18,079 bases of DNA from 2-12-FULL-60-25 sp964638165 (GTDB lineage Bacteria; Patescibacteriota; Patescibacteriia; 2-12-FULL-60-25). Of the stretch, positions 1 through 6,392 are shown in pieces (position 1 is the stretch's first letter; the number at the start of each line of letters is the position of its first letter). Location: NCBI GenBank assembly GCA_964638165.1, contig CAZWYJ010000018.1, forward strand, positions 1 to 18,079, given 5' to 3'. Below the pieces are notes generated by a model, which worked only from the letters and a program-made list of their open reading frames with translations, did no database searches and had not been told where the DNA came from. The position numbers and the translations under genes are program-made.

Positions 1-558
1 GGCAAGAACTTCTCCTGGACCGACACGGCTGTCTCCTCCATGGGATACAAGCTCGTCTGGTCCAAGAATACGAACCCGACCTATCCGACACGTAATGGCG
101 ATGACTTCAATTACTACGGCGAGTCTTCCACGAAGTCCGGCGAAGTCGGTGGTACGGATTCCGGCTCCACCTACTACGTCCGCGTCTGCGAATACCTCGG
201 AGGCACGTGTGGCGCCTACTCCAACCAGGTGAGCTTTGTGGCCCCGATATCAGAAAATACTGAAGACGAAGAAGTGACCTCTTCCAATCACACCATCGTC
301 CTCACGCGCACGAGTGGCAAGAACTTCTCCTGGACCGACACGGCTGTCTCCTCCATGGGATACAAGCTCGTCTGGTCCAAGAATACGAACCCGACCTATC
401 CGACACGTAATGGCGATGACTTCAATTACTACGGTGAGTCTTCCACGAAGTCCGGCGAAGTCGGTGGTACGGATTCCGGTTCCACCTATTACGTCCGCGT
501 CTGCGAATACCTCGGAGGCACGTGTGGCGCGTACTCCAATCAGGTGAGCTTTGTGGCA
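1..558 (+). repeat. 315-bp tandem coding repeat
   Basis: The module beginning at base 1 recurs at base 316, a period of 315 bp or 105 codons. Over the roughly 240 bp that can be compared I count about five differences, all at third codon positions and all synonymous. The array continues out of the window on the left. Confidence 0.9.
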
Positions 559-564
559 GAATAA
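1..564 (+). CDS. Fn3-like tandem-repeat surface protein, 3' end only
   Basis: The reading frame is open from the first base, so the start lies left of the window; 187 residues are visible. They form two near-identical modules. Each opens with GKNFSWTD, continues with GYKLVWSKN, PTYPTRNGDD and YYVRVCEYLGG, and ends SNQVSFVA. The beta-rich, Tyr/Trp-rich pattern resembles fibronectin-III or Ig-like folds. Each module has two conserved cysteines (in VRVCEY and GGTCGAY) that could form a disulfide outside the cell. An acidic, Ser/Thr-rich linker (ENTEDEEVTSSN) joins the modules. Modules of this kind occur, to my knowledge, in large predicted exported proteins of Patescibacteria, so an extracellular adhesive or structural role is likely but inferred. 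No catalytic motif is seen. The gene ends in TAA, 21 bases before a strong intrinsic terminator. Confidence 0.75.
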   Translation, partial: GKNFSWTDTAVSSMGYKLVWSKNTNPTYPTRNGDDFNYYGESSTKSGEVGGTDSGSTYYVRVCEYLGGTCGAYSNQVSFVAPISENTEDEEVTSSNHTIVLTRTSGKNFSWTDTAVSSMGYKLVWSKNTNPTYPTRNGDDFNYYGESSTKSGEVGGTDSGSTYYVRVCEYLGGTCGAYSNQVSFVAE

Positions 565-585
565 TTCAAAGAATGATGTAGAGAG

Positions 586-615
586 CCCCCGCCACCTTTC
601 CGTGGTGGGGGTTTT
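586..615 (+). terminator. Intrinsic terminator of the repeat-protein gene
   Basis: A 10-bp stem (CCCCCGCCAC with GTGGTGGGGG, one G-U pair) closes a 6-base loop and is followed by TTTT. It starts 21 bases after the stop codon. Confidence 0.9.
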
Positions 616-701
616 GCATTCCGGACCCATTCGTTAAAAATGCCCTAAAACATCTTCTTTTTACCTCTTTGGCATTAGATTTATTGAAATAAGAATATGT
701 A

Positions 702-785
702 ATGAAAAGTAAACTAGACAAAACAGAGAAGAAGGTGAGGGTGATTGTTGCTAAAAAGATTGACAATACTCGCGAACTTCCGTAA
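702..785 (+). CDS. Possible 27-residue basic peptide upstream of rpsP
   Basis: A short ATG-to-TAA frame encodes a lysine-rich peptide starting MKSKLDKTEKK and ending NTRELP. Its stop codon overlaps the -10 box proposed for rpsP. There is no Shine-Dalgarno site, and a frame this short can arise by chance. It could be a leader peptide or simply part of the intergenic region. I list it because the 235-base gap before rpsP holds nothing else except the terminator and the promoter. Confidence 0.15.
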   Translation: MKSKLDKTEKKVRVIVAKKIDNTRELP

Positions 786-788
786 GAT
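760..788 (+). promoter_or_regulatory. rpsP promoter, sigma70-like
   Basis: TTGACA (760-765) and TAAGAT (783-788) are separated by exactly 17 bp. The -10 box ends 11 nt before the rpsP ATG, so the expected transcription start is only about 5 nt upstream of the start codon. No ribosome-binding site lies in between. Confidence 0.7.
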
Positions 789-799
789 CTTGGCCACGT

Positions 800-1348
800 A
801 TGCTCCATATTCGATTTAGCCGAGTTGGCAAGAAAAAGCAACCAATGTACCGCATGATTGTATGCGAAAAGACCAAGGACCCGTGGGGGGACTATTTGGA
901 GAATTTGGGTACATACAATCCGCGCGTCCAACCGGTTGATGTCCAGTTGAAGAAAGATCGGATTCAGGAATGGATCGCCAAAGGCGCCCAATGCTCGGAC
1001 ACGGTATGGAACCTTCTTCTCGATCAGGGTCTCGTAAAGGGCGAGAAGCGAAAGACGATTGAAATTTCCAAGCGTCGAGCCGAAAAGCTCAATAAGACGC
1101 GCGCGGACAAGCAAGCCAAGGATGAGGCCAAGAAGGCAGCAGAGGAAGCCAAGAAGGTTGCAGAAGCCGAAGCCAAGAAGGCCGAAGCAGAAGCTGCCAA
1201 GGCCGCCGAGGAGGCCGAATCCTCCTCCGCTGAAGCTACGGAGGACAAGAAGGCTGAAGAGGTTGCTTCAGAGGCTCCAGCCGAATCCTCCTCCGCTGAA
1301 GCTACGGAGGGCAAGGAAGTTGCTCCAGAAGCTCCAGCTGCAGAATAA
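800..1348 (+). CDS. rpsP: 30S ribosomal protein S16 with long C-terminal tail
   Basis: The N-terminus (MLHIRFSRVGKKKQPMYRMI) is a textbook S16 start and fixes the ATG at 800. The S16 core, which binds 16S rRNA during 30S assembly, covers about residues 1-85. Bacterial S16 is usually 80-100 residues, but this one has 182. The extra ~100 residues are an Ala/Lys/Glu-rich, probably helical or disordered tail with runs such as AKKAAEEAKK. The tail contains two copies of ESSSAEATE (residues 140-148 and 162-170), each encoded by the same 31-bp palindromic repeat. The core is intact, so ribosomal function is expected. The tail looks like a lineage-specific extension partly built from repeat DNA. Its own promoter abuts the start codon, and a long hairpin terminator separates it from khpA. 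Confidence 0.97.
   Translation: MLHIRFSRVGKKKQPMYRMIVCEKTKDPWGDYLENLGTYNPRVQPVDVQLKKDRIQEWIAKGAQCSDTVWNLLLDQGLVKGEKRKTIEISKRRAEKLNKTRADKQAKDEAKKAAEEAKKVAEAEAKKAEAEAAKAAEEAESSSAEATEDKKAEEVASEAPAESSSAEATEGKEVAPEAPAAE
1214..1310 (+). repeat. Two copies of a 31-bp palindromic repeat inside rpsP
   Basis: Bases 1214-1244 and 1280-1310 are identical. Each contains the palindrome CCTCCG-(9 nt)-CGGAGG and is read in frame as ESSSAEATE. Similar short palindromes with a GAAGCT-like centre recur in this window (for example 14005-14033), which suggests a dispersed element that tolerates insertion into coding ends. Confidence 0.75.
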
Positions 1349-1354
1349 GCGGCA

Positions 1355-1442
1355 AAGGGATAAGGGAATCAAGCCTTTAGGCCTTTAAGGGAACGCGTTT
1401 TCCTTAAAGGCCTAGTAGCCTAACCCTTTTATCCCTTTTTTT
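1355..1442 (+). terminator. Long hairpin terminator after rpsP
   Basis: A nested hairpin has an inner stem AGGCCTTTAAGG (1379-1390) with CCTTAAAGGCCT (1402-1413). An outer stem AAGGGATAAGGG (1355-1366) pairs imperfectly with 1424-1437 and is followed by a run of T. Confidence 0.8.
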
Positions 1443-1564
1443 GTACCTTCTTCCCAAAATAGGGGGAAAATGCTACGATCGTGTTGGCGATTGACCTTGA
1501 GCCAAGATCGACCGTCAAAGATTCCTTAATATACGAAGCGTTTTCGCTATCTATTTGCATCGCT

Positions 1565-1942
1565 ATGGCTGAACTTCAAAAGGATCAGGAGTTCGTAGAG
1601 TACATCGTTAAGGCCCTCGTGAATCACTCCGAGGATGTCCGAACCGAACGCACCGTGGATGACCGCGGCGTGCTCATTACGCTCCACATCAATCAGGAAG
1701 ACATGGGCTACATCATCGGCCGCCAAGGCCAGACCGCCCGTGCTCTCCGCATTCTTCTTAAGACGGTTGGCGCCAAAGAGAATGCCCGGGTCAATCTTAA
1801 GATCTACGAGCCGGAAGAACTCCGCCGTGAGCATCATGAACGCAAGGCGTCCGCGCCGCGCCCAGAGCGCGATGACCGCGGGACAACTGCCCCAGAGGTA
1901 GGCATGGTGACAGACGAGGATTTGGCAGATCTCGGGATCTAA
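1565..1942 (+). CDS. khpA: KH-domain RNA-binding protein, KhpA/YlqC family
   Basis: This 125-residue protein starts MAELQKDQEFVEYIVKALVN and carries the single KH-domain signature IIGRQGQTARALRILL, whose GRQG loop is the GXXG RNA-contact site. KhpA proteins bind RNA and in other bacteria act in cell-size control and small-RNA biology. The location between rpsP and trmD is the classical one. The usual length is 75-85 residues; here a charged tail (EHHERKASAPRPERDD) and an acidic C-terminus add about 40. I chose ATG 1565 over the upstream GTG at 1481 because homologues begin just before the LVEYIVKALV-type segment. No Shine-Dalgarno site is visible. TATCTA ending 11 nt before the ATG may be its -10 box, but no good -35 is seen. 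A terminator follows directly. Confidence 0.88.
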   Translation: MAELQKDQEFVEYIVKALVNHSEDVRTERTVDDRGVLITLHINQEDMGYIIGRQGQTARALRILLKTVGAKENARVNLKIYEPEELRREHHERKASAPRPERDDRGTTAPEVGMVTDEDLADLGI

Positions 1943-1966
1943 CATTCCATCACGATCGAATCAAAG

Positions 1967-2000
1967 AATCGCAGGCGGTTGGCTCCCGCCTGCGATTTTA
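1967..2000 (+). terminator. Intrinsic terminator of khpA
   Basis: A perfect 12-bp stem (AATCGCAGGCGG, 1967-1978, with 1986-1997) has a 7-base loop and runs into TTTT. Confidence 0.93.
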
Positions 2001-2003
2001 AAT

Positions 2004-2137
2004 AAAACGCTTGAACCATGATTCGCATGATTAAAACGCTTGAACCATGATTTGCATGATTAAAGGATTAGCAGGATTTCTATCAAGGTCGTTTTGAGGC
2101 ATCATGAAAATCCTTTAATCATGCAAATCATGGTTCA
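2004..2137. repeat. 29-bp tandem and inverted intergenic repeat
   Basis: A 29-bp unit containing CTTGAACCATGATT occurs twice head to tail (2004-2032, 2033-2061) with one difference. Bases 2041-2069 are then repeated as a perfect 29-bp inverted copy at 2109-2137, around a 39-base centre. Related TGAACCATGATTTGCATGATT-type palindromes are, as I recall, dispersed in many bacterial genomes as non-coding MITE-like elements. No gene is encoded in this stretch. Confidence 0.85.
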
Positions 2138-2141
2138 GACA

Positions 2142-2170
2142 TTGTCTTTCCTCCTGATTCCCCGTAAGCT
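2142..2170 (+). promoter_or_regulatory. Probable trmD promoter
   Basis: TTGTCT (2142-2147) and TAAGCT (2165-2170) are spaced by 17 bp. The -10 box ends 6 nt before the trmD ATG, so transcription would start at or next to the start codon. The match to consensus is moderate; the repeated geometry in this window supports it. Confidence 0.45.
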
Positions 2171-2176
2171 ATCCGC

Positions 2177-2761
2177 ATGAAAAAGCCTCTCAAACTGGAA
2201 GCGATTTCGATCTTCCCGGAAGCCTTCGACTCCTACATGGGCGCGTCGATTCTTGGGCGTGCGCGCAAGCAGAAACTGATCGACTTCAAGGCGCACAACC
2301 TCCGCGATTGGACGCATGATGCGCATCATACCGTGGACGATAAGCCGTTCGGAGGCGGACCCGGCATGGTGATGAAGCCGGAGCCTTTCCATGAGGCGCT
2401 CGTGGCGCTTGGCGTTCGGAGGAAGAAAGATGGAATGCCTAAGGGGCGCGGATCGCGGGGCGCAGGGCGCGGAGGGACCCGAGTTATCATGACGGCGGCG
2501 AACGGGAAGATGTTCACGCATGCGGACGCGGTGCGTCTCTCGAAGTGCGATCGCGTCATCTTNNNNNNNNNNNNNNNNNNNNNNNNNNNNNNNNNNNNNN
2601 NNNNNNNNNNNNNNNNNNNNNNNNNNNNNNNNNNNNNNNNNNNNNNNNNNNNNNNNNNNNNNCCCGAAGTCTGGCTCGGCATGAATGTCCCGGAGGTTCT
2701 GCTCTCGGGCAATCACAAGAAGATCAAAGAGTGGCGCGAGGGGATGAGGGGGCGGGAATAA
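2177..2761 (+). CDS. trmD: tRNA (guanine37-N1)-methyltransferase, interrupted by gap
   Basis: TrmD methylates G37 of tRNAs using S-adenosylmethionine and prevents frameshifting. The N-terminal 128 residues are clear: LEAISIFPEAFDSYM, then DDKPFGGGPGMVMKPEP, then RVIMTAANGKMFTHADAVRLS. The last 33 residues (PEVWLGMNVPEVLLSGNHKK onward) are the conserved C-terminal part. The section between them, including the SAM-binding trefoil knot (CGRYEG, SIGDYVLTGGE region), is replaced by N. A typical TrmD would need about 90 residues there, so 100 N is a placeholder and not the true length; that the frame is kept is chance. The stop codon overlaps the ATG of the next gene by one base (TAATG). A second, diverged copy of the last 99 bp lies at 4695-4793, so it is uncertain which 3' end belongs to this gene. 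Confidence 0.92.
   Translation: MKKPLKLEAISIFPEAFDSYMGASILGRARKQKLIDFKAHNLRDWTHDAHHTVDDKPFGGGPGMVMKPEPFHEALVALGVRRKKDGMPKGRGSRGAGRGGTRVIMTAANGKMFTHADAVRLSKCDRVIXXXXXXXXXXXXXXXXXXXXXXXXXXXXXXXXXXPEVWLGMNVPEVLLSGNHKKIKEWREGMRGRE
2563..2662. other. Assembly gap of 100 N
   Basis: Exactly 100 ambiguous bases sit inside trmD, the conventional size for a scaffold gap of unknown length. The sequence resumes exactly at the first base from which the trmD 3' end can be compared with its second copy downstream. A repeat-induced contig break is therefore likely. Confidence 0.97.
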
Positions 2762-4638
2762 TGATACGATTTACCAATATGGAAAAGCATCCACTCCACA
2801 TTAAGAGTCCCGAACTCCAGACGTCTCCGGAGGTGAACAAAGCCGTTAAGCGGAAAGAGCGTTTGACGGGTGAAAAAGTTCCCAACGATCCGGCAGAGAG
2901 GATCGAAGCGTACATGGATCGCTTGGAGAACGTCTTTTTGCATCCTGACAAAGAAAAACGCGAGCGCAATATCGAAATGCTGCGTCCGAAGATCTACGAC
3001 GCCCTCATTATCAAACGAGAGGATTTCCCGGAAAGCTATTTTGAACTCCAACAGCGCGTTGCGAGGGAGCGCGGACAAGCCGTTGAAACGATCCCCGACA
3101 GCGTCCGCGAACAAATGATGGACGTGGCCATCGAAGATCAGCGCCATTCCCTGGATGCCTGGATTAATTATCTGACCTCGGATGATGCCGTGTATCCGCC
3201 ATGGTTCAAGTTTTTCGCGTGGAGGAACGTCATCAAACTCTCCCAGTTCGACAAAGAGCGCGGCGAGTTCAAAAAGCGGACGAGCTCCACCGTTGCCCCG
3301 TTCCCAGACATCTACCGCGAACCTCTAGCCCAGATTGCGGATATCTACGAGGAAGTCAAACAAGAAAACAAGAGGCTGAAAGAACCCGAAATCAAAGAAG
3401 CCTTCGGGAAGAAGTTCCCCCATCTCTACGCCGAGCTCATCACGAAGTCCCTCGCCGCCTCCATGGAGCGGAGCGAGGAGATCAAAGGCCAATGGGTGAA
3501 GTACGAGCAGGGAGAAGAGGGAGAAGCTGAAAAACTCTACCAATCCCTTGAAGGCAAAGGGACGGGTTGGTGCACCGCAGGACGTTCCACGGCCGAAACG
3601 CAGATCAATTCCGGCGACTTCTACGTCTACTACACAAATGACAAGGACGGCGACCCCACCCAACCCCGCCTCGCCATCCGCATGGATGGGAAAGACAAGA
3701 TCGGCGAAGTCCGCGGTATTCTTCCGCACCAGAACGTGGAACCCATCTTGCAGGACACGCTCGACACGAAATTGAAAGAATTCGGCGCCGAAGCGGATGT
3801 CTACAGGAAGACATCCTCGGACATGAAGGCTCTTACAACCATTGAGAAGAAGGCCACAGAAGAACAGCCTCTCTCAAAAGATGACCTCATCTTCCTCTAC
3901 GAAGTCCATGCGCCGATCCAGGGCTTTGGCTACGAACGGGATCCCCGCATCGAAGAGCTTCGTTCCAGGCGGAATTCCGAGGAAGACATGCTCACCATTT
4001 TCGAATGCGCCAAAGACCAGATTGCTCATGTGCCCTCCGAGATCACAAAAACCACCAAAGCCTACCTGGGCCAGCTCGAACCCGGCATCTTTGATCGTAT
4101 TCAAAAATACGATATCGAGCACGTTTATACCTCCTTCCCCGAAGGGAGGATCTGCCACGAAACGATCAGCATCGGCGGGAAGACCGCGAAACAGCTTGAG
4201 AACGCAATCACCGAAGCCGGCATGCAGATTTCGGACCTCGCCAAGTACATGGTCGAGAGCAAGGACTTTAAAACAAGCAAAACCAAAGAAGACCTTGACC
4301 TCATCCGCCTCTCCGTCAAAGACCTCGGGTTTTCTCAAGGCGCGACAACAAGCCAGATATACAAGCGTGCGGAAGAGCTCGGTTTGGAATTGTGCCCAGC
4401 AGAAGCGGGCCCCCACTATCGCCTCCAATATACCGACCAGCCCATGGATGAATGGGTAGCTATCGGTATGAAACAAATTGCTGATTTTACCGGCAACCCG
4501 TACGTGTTCCGCGTGGAATGCCTTGCTAGTGGCGCGTGGCTGGACGACGACTGGGCGAATCCCGAGGGTGGGTGGGATCCCGAGCTCCGGTTCCTGTTCC
4601 GCCTCCGCAAGTCGGAAACTGAGAAACTTGATGTTTGA
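2761..4638 (+). CDS. Large WCTA-motif protein of unknown function
   Basis: I chose ATG 2761, which overlaps the trmD stop, giving 625 residues; ATG 2779 is possible. The protein is soluble and highly charged, with no signal peptide or membrane segment. Visible parts: a helical, charged N-terminal half (WINYLTSDDAVYPPWFKFFAW near residues 135-155); a sharply conserved-looking core GTGWCTAGRST (267-277) followed by DFYVYYTNDKDGD and a beta stretch LAIRMDGKDKIGEVRG; a helical middle; and a Trp/Tyr-rich C-terminal module (RLQYTDQPMDEW at about 554 onward, then NPYVFRV, WLDDDW and ELRFLFRLRK). I recall similar proteins and especially similar C-terminal modules in Patescibacteria genomes, always without assigned function. 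The WC-x(15)-FY.YY core is faintly like PcfJ-type proteins; that is only a suggestion. It is wedged between two copies of the trmD 3' end. Confidence 0.8.
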   Translation: MIRFTNMEKHPLHIKSPELQTSPEVNKAVKRKERLTGEKVPNDPAERIEAYMDRLENVFLHPDKEKRERNIEMLRPKIYDALIIKREDFPESYFELQQRVARERGQAVETIPDSVREQMMDVAIEDQRHSLDAWINYLTSDDAVYPPWFKFFAWRNVIKLSQFDKERGEFKKRTSSTVAPFPDIYREPLAQIADIYEEVKQENKRLKEPEIKEAFGKKFPHLYAELITKSLAASMERSEEIKGQWVKYEQGEEGEAEKLYQSLEGKGTGWCTAGRSTAETQINSGDFYVYYTNDKDGDPTQPRLAIRMDGKDKIGEVRGILPHQNVEPILQDTLDTKLKEFGAEADVYRKTSSDMKALTTIEKKATEEQPLSKDDLIFLYEVHAPIQGFGYERDPRIEELRSRRNSEEDMLTIFECAKDQIAHVPSEITKTTKAYLGQLEPGIFDRIQKYDIEHVYTSFPEGRICHETISIGGKTAKQLENAITEAGMQISDLAKYMVESKDFKTSKTKEDLDLIRLSVKDLGFSQGATTSQIYKRAEELGLELCPAEAGPHYRLQYTDQPMDEWVAIGMKQIADFTGNPYVFRVECLASGAWLDDDWANPEGGWDPELRFLFRLRKSETEKLDV

Positions 4639-4793
4639 CCATTTGTATCTTTGGTTCTTTGGCCAGCTCCGGCGAATATCCCCAGTACACGCGTCCCGAA
4701 GTCTGGCTCGGCATGAAGGTTCCGGAGGTTCTGCTCTCGGGCAATCACAAGAAGATCAAAGAGTGGCGTGAGGGGATGAGGGGGAAGAAATAA
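4632..4793 (+). pseudogene. Second copy of the trmD 3' end
   Basis: In the TrmD frame this stretch reads EYPQYTRPEVWLGMKVPEVL and on to the end of the protein, then TAA. Bases 4695-4793 match 2663-2761 over 99 bp with about six differences, two of them clustered near the start and three just before the stop. The copy extends further left than can be compared because the first copy abuts the gap. There is no usable start codon, and an in-frame TGA lies just upstream at 4629-4631, so it is a fragment. It could be a relic of duplication, the restored gene end of an inserted element, or the true trmD end displaced by an insertion. Confidence 0.85.
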
Positions 4794-4817
4794 CAAAACA
4801 TCTATCAATATCTCTCT

Positions 4818-5135
4818 ATGAAAAACGAAACGTGTACCATCCAAGTCTTCGGTTCCGGATGCCCATCGTGCAAAAGATTGCATGAGCTCACGCAGAAAGC
4901 GGTTCAAGAGCTGGGAATGTCCGTCGAGGTCGAATACGTCACGGACGTGCAGAAGTTGATTGAGCTCGGCGTGATGCAGAGCCCGGTTTTAGCCATCAAC
5001 GGGAAGCCGGTCTTGGCAGGAGGCGTCTCCGATGTCGAAACGATCAAAGAGGTCATCACCCAGTGCAAGGAGGGGGCATCCGGAGAATCGGATCGTGCGT
5101 CGGGGTGCTCCTGCGGAAAGGGCTGTTGCTCCTAA
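4818..5135 (+). CDS. Small thioredoxin-like redox protein (CPSC)
   Basis: A 105-residue protein with an early strand IQVFGSGCPSCK holds the active-site pair Cys15-Pro-Ser-Cys18. VEVEYVTDVQKLIELGV, then a cis-Pro segment QSPVLAINGKPVLAGG, follow the compact thioredoxin fold of the redox-active disulfide protein 2 family. These proteins commonly accompany ArsP/DUF318 permeases, and here the permease starts 3 bases after the stop, so co-transcription and joint function are likely. The C-terminal 10 residues (GCSCGKGCCS) add four more cysteines that might bind a metal, a feature beyond the basic fold. No signal peptide is present, so it is cytoplasmic. No Shine-Dalgarno site precedes the ATG; an AT-rich TATCAA box ends 9 nt upstream. 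Confidence 0.88.
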   Translation: MKNETCTIQVFGSGCPSCKRLHELTQKAVQELGMSVEVEYVTDVQKLIELGVMQSPVLAINGKPVLAGGVSDVETIKEVITQCKEGASGESDRASGCSCGKGCCS

Positions 5136-5138
5136 ACT

Positions 5139-6116
5139 ATGGACATCTTTTATCCGATCCAAATCTTTGCAGACATCGTGACCGCCTGGTTGGGATTGGC
5201 AAAAGGGTCGTACCTCGAAAGCGCGATTAATTTTTTTATCTATGACACGATCAAGATCGGCCTGCTCTTGGTTGCTATCAATTACCTCATGGCCATCGTG
5301 CGGTACTACTTCCCCATGGAGCGAGCCAGGGATATCCTCACGAAAAAGCGCTGGTTTGGCTTGAACTACCTCATGGCCGCGCTCTTGGGCGTGATCACGC
5401 CATTCTGTTCCTGCTCATCCATCCCGCTCTTTATCGGGTTCGTGGGAGCCGGGATTCCGCTCGGCATCGTGTTCGCCTTCCTCATCAGCTCTCCGCTCAT
5501 TAACGAGTCATCGCTCTACCTGTTCCCGGCCATGTTCGGGATCAAGGTCACGATTCTCTACAATCTCTTCGGCTTAGCGATCGCGATTCTGGGAGGAATG
5601 TTGATCCAGCGATTGAAGGTGGAAAAGTACATCATGCCGGAGTTTTTGGAGCTCGCCTCACGCGCAAAGATCCAGCCGATGCCGGGGGCGAAGCGCCCGG
5701 GTTTTTCAAAACTCGCGTCTCATTTTTGGAAAGAGGGGATGGGGATCACGAAGAAAATTTTCCCGTATGTTGTGCTCGGTGTCGCACTCGGTGCGGCGAT
5801 TCACGGCTTTGTTCCGAGTGACGTGGTCAATCGCTACGCATCCGGAACGTCATGGTGGACCGTGCCTTTCGTGGTCGCACTCGGCGCTCCGCTCTACGCG
5901 AATTCTGTGAGCGTACTTCCGATCATGGAGGCTATGGTCGGCAAAGGGGTGCCACTTGGCACGGTTTTGGCCTTCATGACCGCGATCGTCACGCTTTCGA
6001 TTCCGGAGATGCTGATTCTCAAAAAGGTCATGCGCTGGCATCTCCTGGCGATCTTTTTCGGTATTACGACGATCGGGATCATCCTCATGGGCTATCTCTT
6101 CAATGCGATGGGGTGA
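5139..6116 (+). CDS. ArsP/DUF318-family permease
   Basis: This 325-residue integral membrane protein has about eight or more hydrophobic segments. The family signature TPFCSCSSIPLFIGFVGAG lies near residues 87-105, with Cys90 and Cys92 in the membrane-facing CSC motif. The second half contains the matching LGAPLYANSVSVLPIMEAMV and SIPEMLILKKVM motifs of the same fold. ArsP members export methylated trivalent arsenicals in some bacteria, using such cysteines. Many other members are uncharacterised, so the substrate here is open. It is co-encoded with the CPSC redox protein, which could reduce the substrate or the CSC site. Start and length fit the family. A short GC-rich hairpin follows the stop. 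Confidence 0.88.
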   Translation: MDIFYPIQIFADIVTAWLGLAKGSYLESAINFFIYDTIKIGLLLVAINYLMAIVRYYFPMERARDILTKKRWFGLNYLMAALLGVITPFCSCSSIPLFIGFVGAGIPLGIVFAFLISSPLINESSLYLFPAMFGIKVTILYNLFGLAIAILGGMLIQRLKVEKYIMPEFLELASRAKIQPMPGAKRPGFSKLASHFWKEGMGITKKIFPYVVLGVALGAAIHGFVPSDVVNRYASGTSWWTVPFVVALGAPLYANSVSVLPIMEAMVGKGVPLGTVLAFMTAIVTLSIPEMLILKKVMRWHLLAIFFGITTIGIILMGYLFNAMG

Positions 6117-6145
6117 GGGGGAGTTTAAAACGGTTAGAAAAACAT

Positions 6146-6171
6146 AAAGGCACGCCACTGGCGCGCCTTTT
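6146..6171 (+). terminator. Probable terminator of the redox/permease unit
   Basis: AAAGGCACGCC (6146-6156) pairs with GGCGCGCCTTT (6160-6170), with one mismatch and a tight loop. The T run is short. Confidence 0.6.
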
Positions 6172-6198
6172 GCTTACCTATCTTCCCTTTCTACTTCC

Positions 6199-6328
6199 AC
6201 ACCCATCCCCAACCCTTCCCTTGAAAGGGAAGGGAGCTTGCTGTGAGAAGTCGTACCTCTTTGAGAGAGTTCCCCTCCCTTTTGCCGAGTGAAGCGAGGC
6301 TAAGGGAGGGGTTAGGGGTGGGTGGGGA
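6199..6328. repeat. Long imperfect inverted repeat, intergenic
   Basis: The left arm (6201-6222, ACCCATCCCCAACCCTTCCC) pairs imperfectly with the right arm (6302-6328, AGGGAGGGGTTAGGGGTGGG). Two local hairpins lie inside: CCCTTCCCTT with AAGGGAAGGG near 6213-6234, and CCCCTCCCTT with AAGGGAGGGG at 6272-6311. No coding potential is visible. The layout is that of a dispersed non-autonomous palindromic element between the permease and the GH3 gene. Confidence 0.7.
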
Positions 6329-6352
6329 TGAAGGGGTTCCTAGCAAATAGGT

Positions 6353-6382
6353 TTGGGTGTTCTGGTTCCGCCACGGTATACT
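6353..6382 (+). promoter_or_regulatory. Promoter of the GH3 gene
   Basis: TTGGGT (6353-6358) and TATACT (6377-6382) are spaced by 18 bp. The -10 box ends 10 nt before ATG 6393, so the mRNA should begin within a few bases of the start codon. This box also decides the start: ATG 6357 would lie upstream of the -10. Confidence 0.55.
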
Positions 6383-6392
6383 TTCTCACAGC

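Noticed and set aside
2004..2137. CRISPR array made of the 29-bp repeats
   Set aside because: Only two direct copies stand without spacers, plus one inverted copy, and no cas gene is present.
2545..2760. Long frame starting at 2545 that would give the WCTA protein 72 more residues
   Set aside because: It runs through the N gap and through the trmD coding end in another frame; the start overlapping the trmD stop (2761) is far more plausible.
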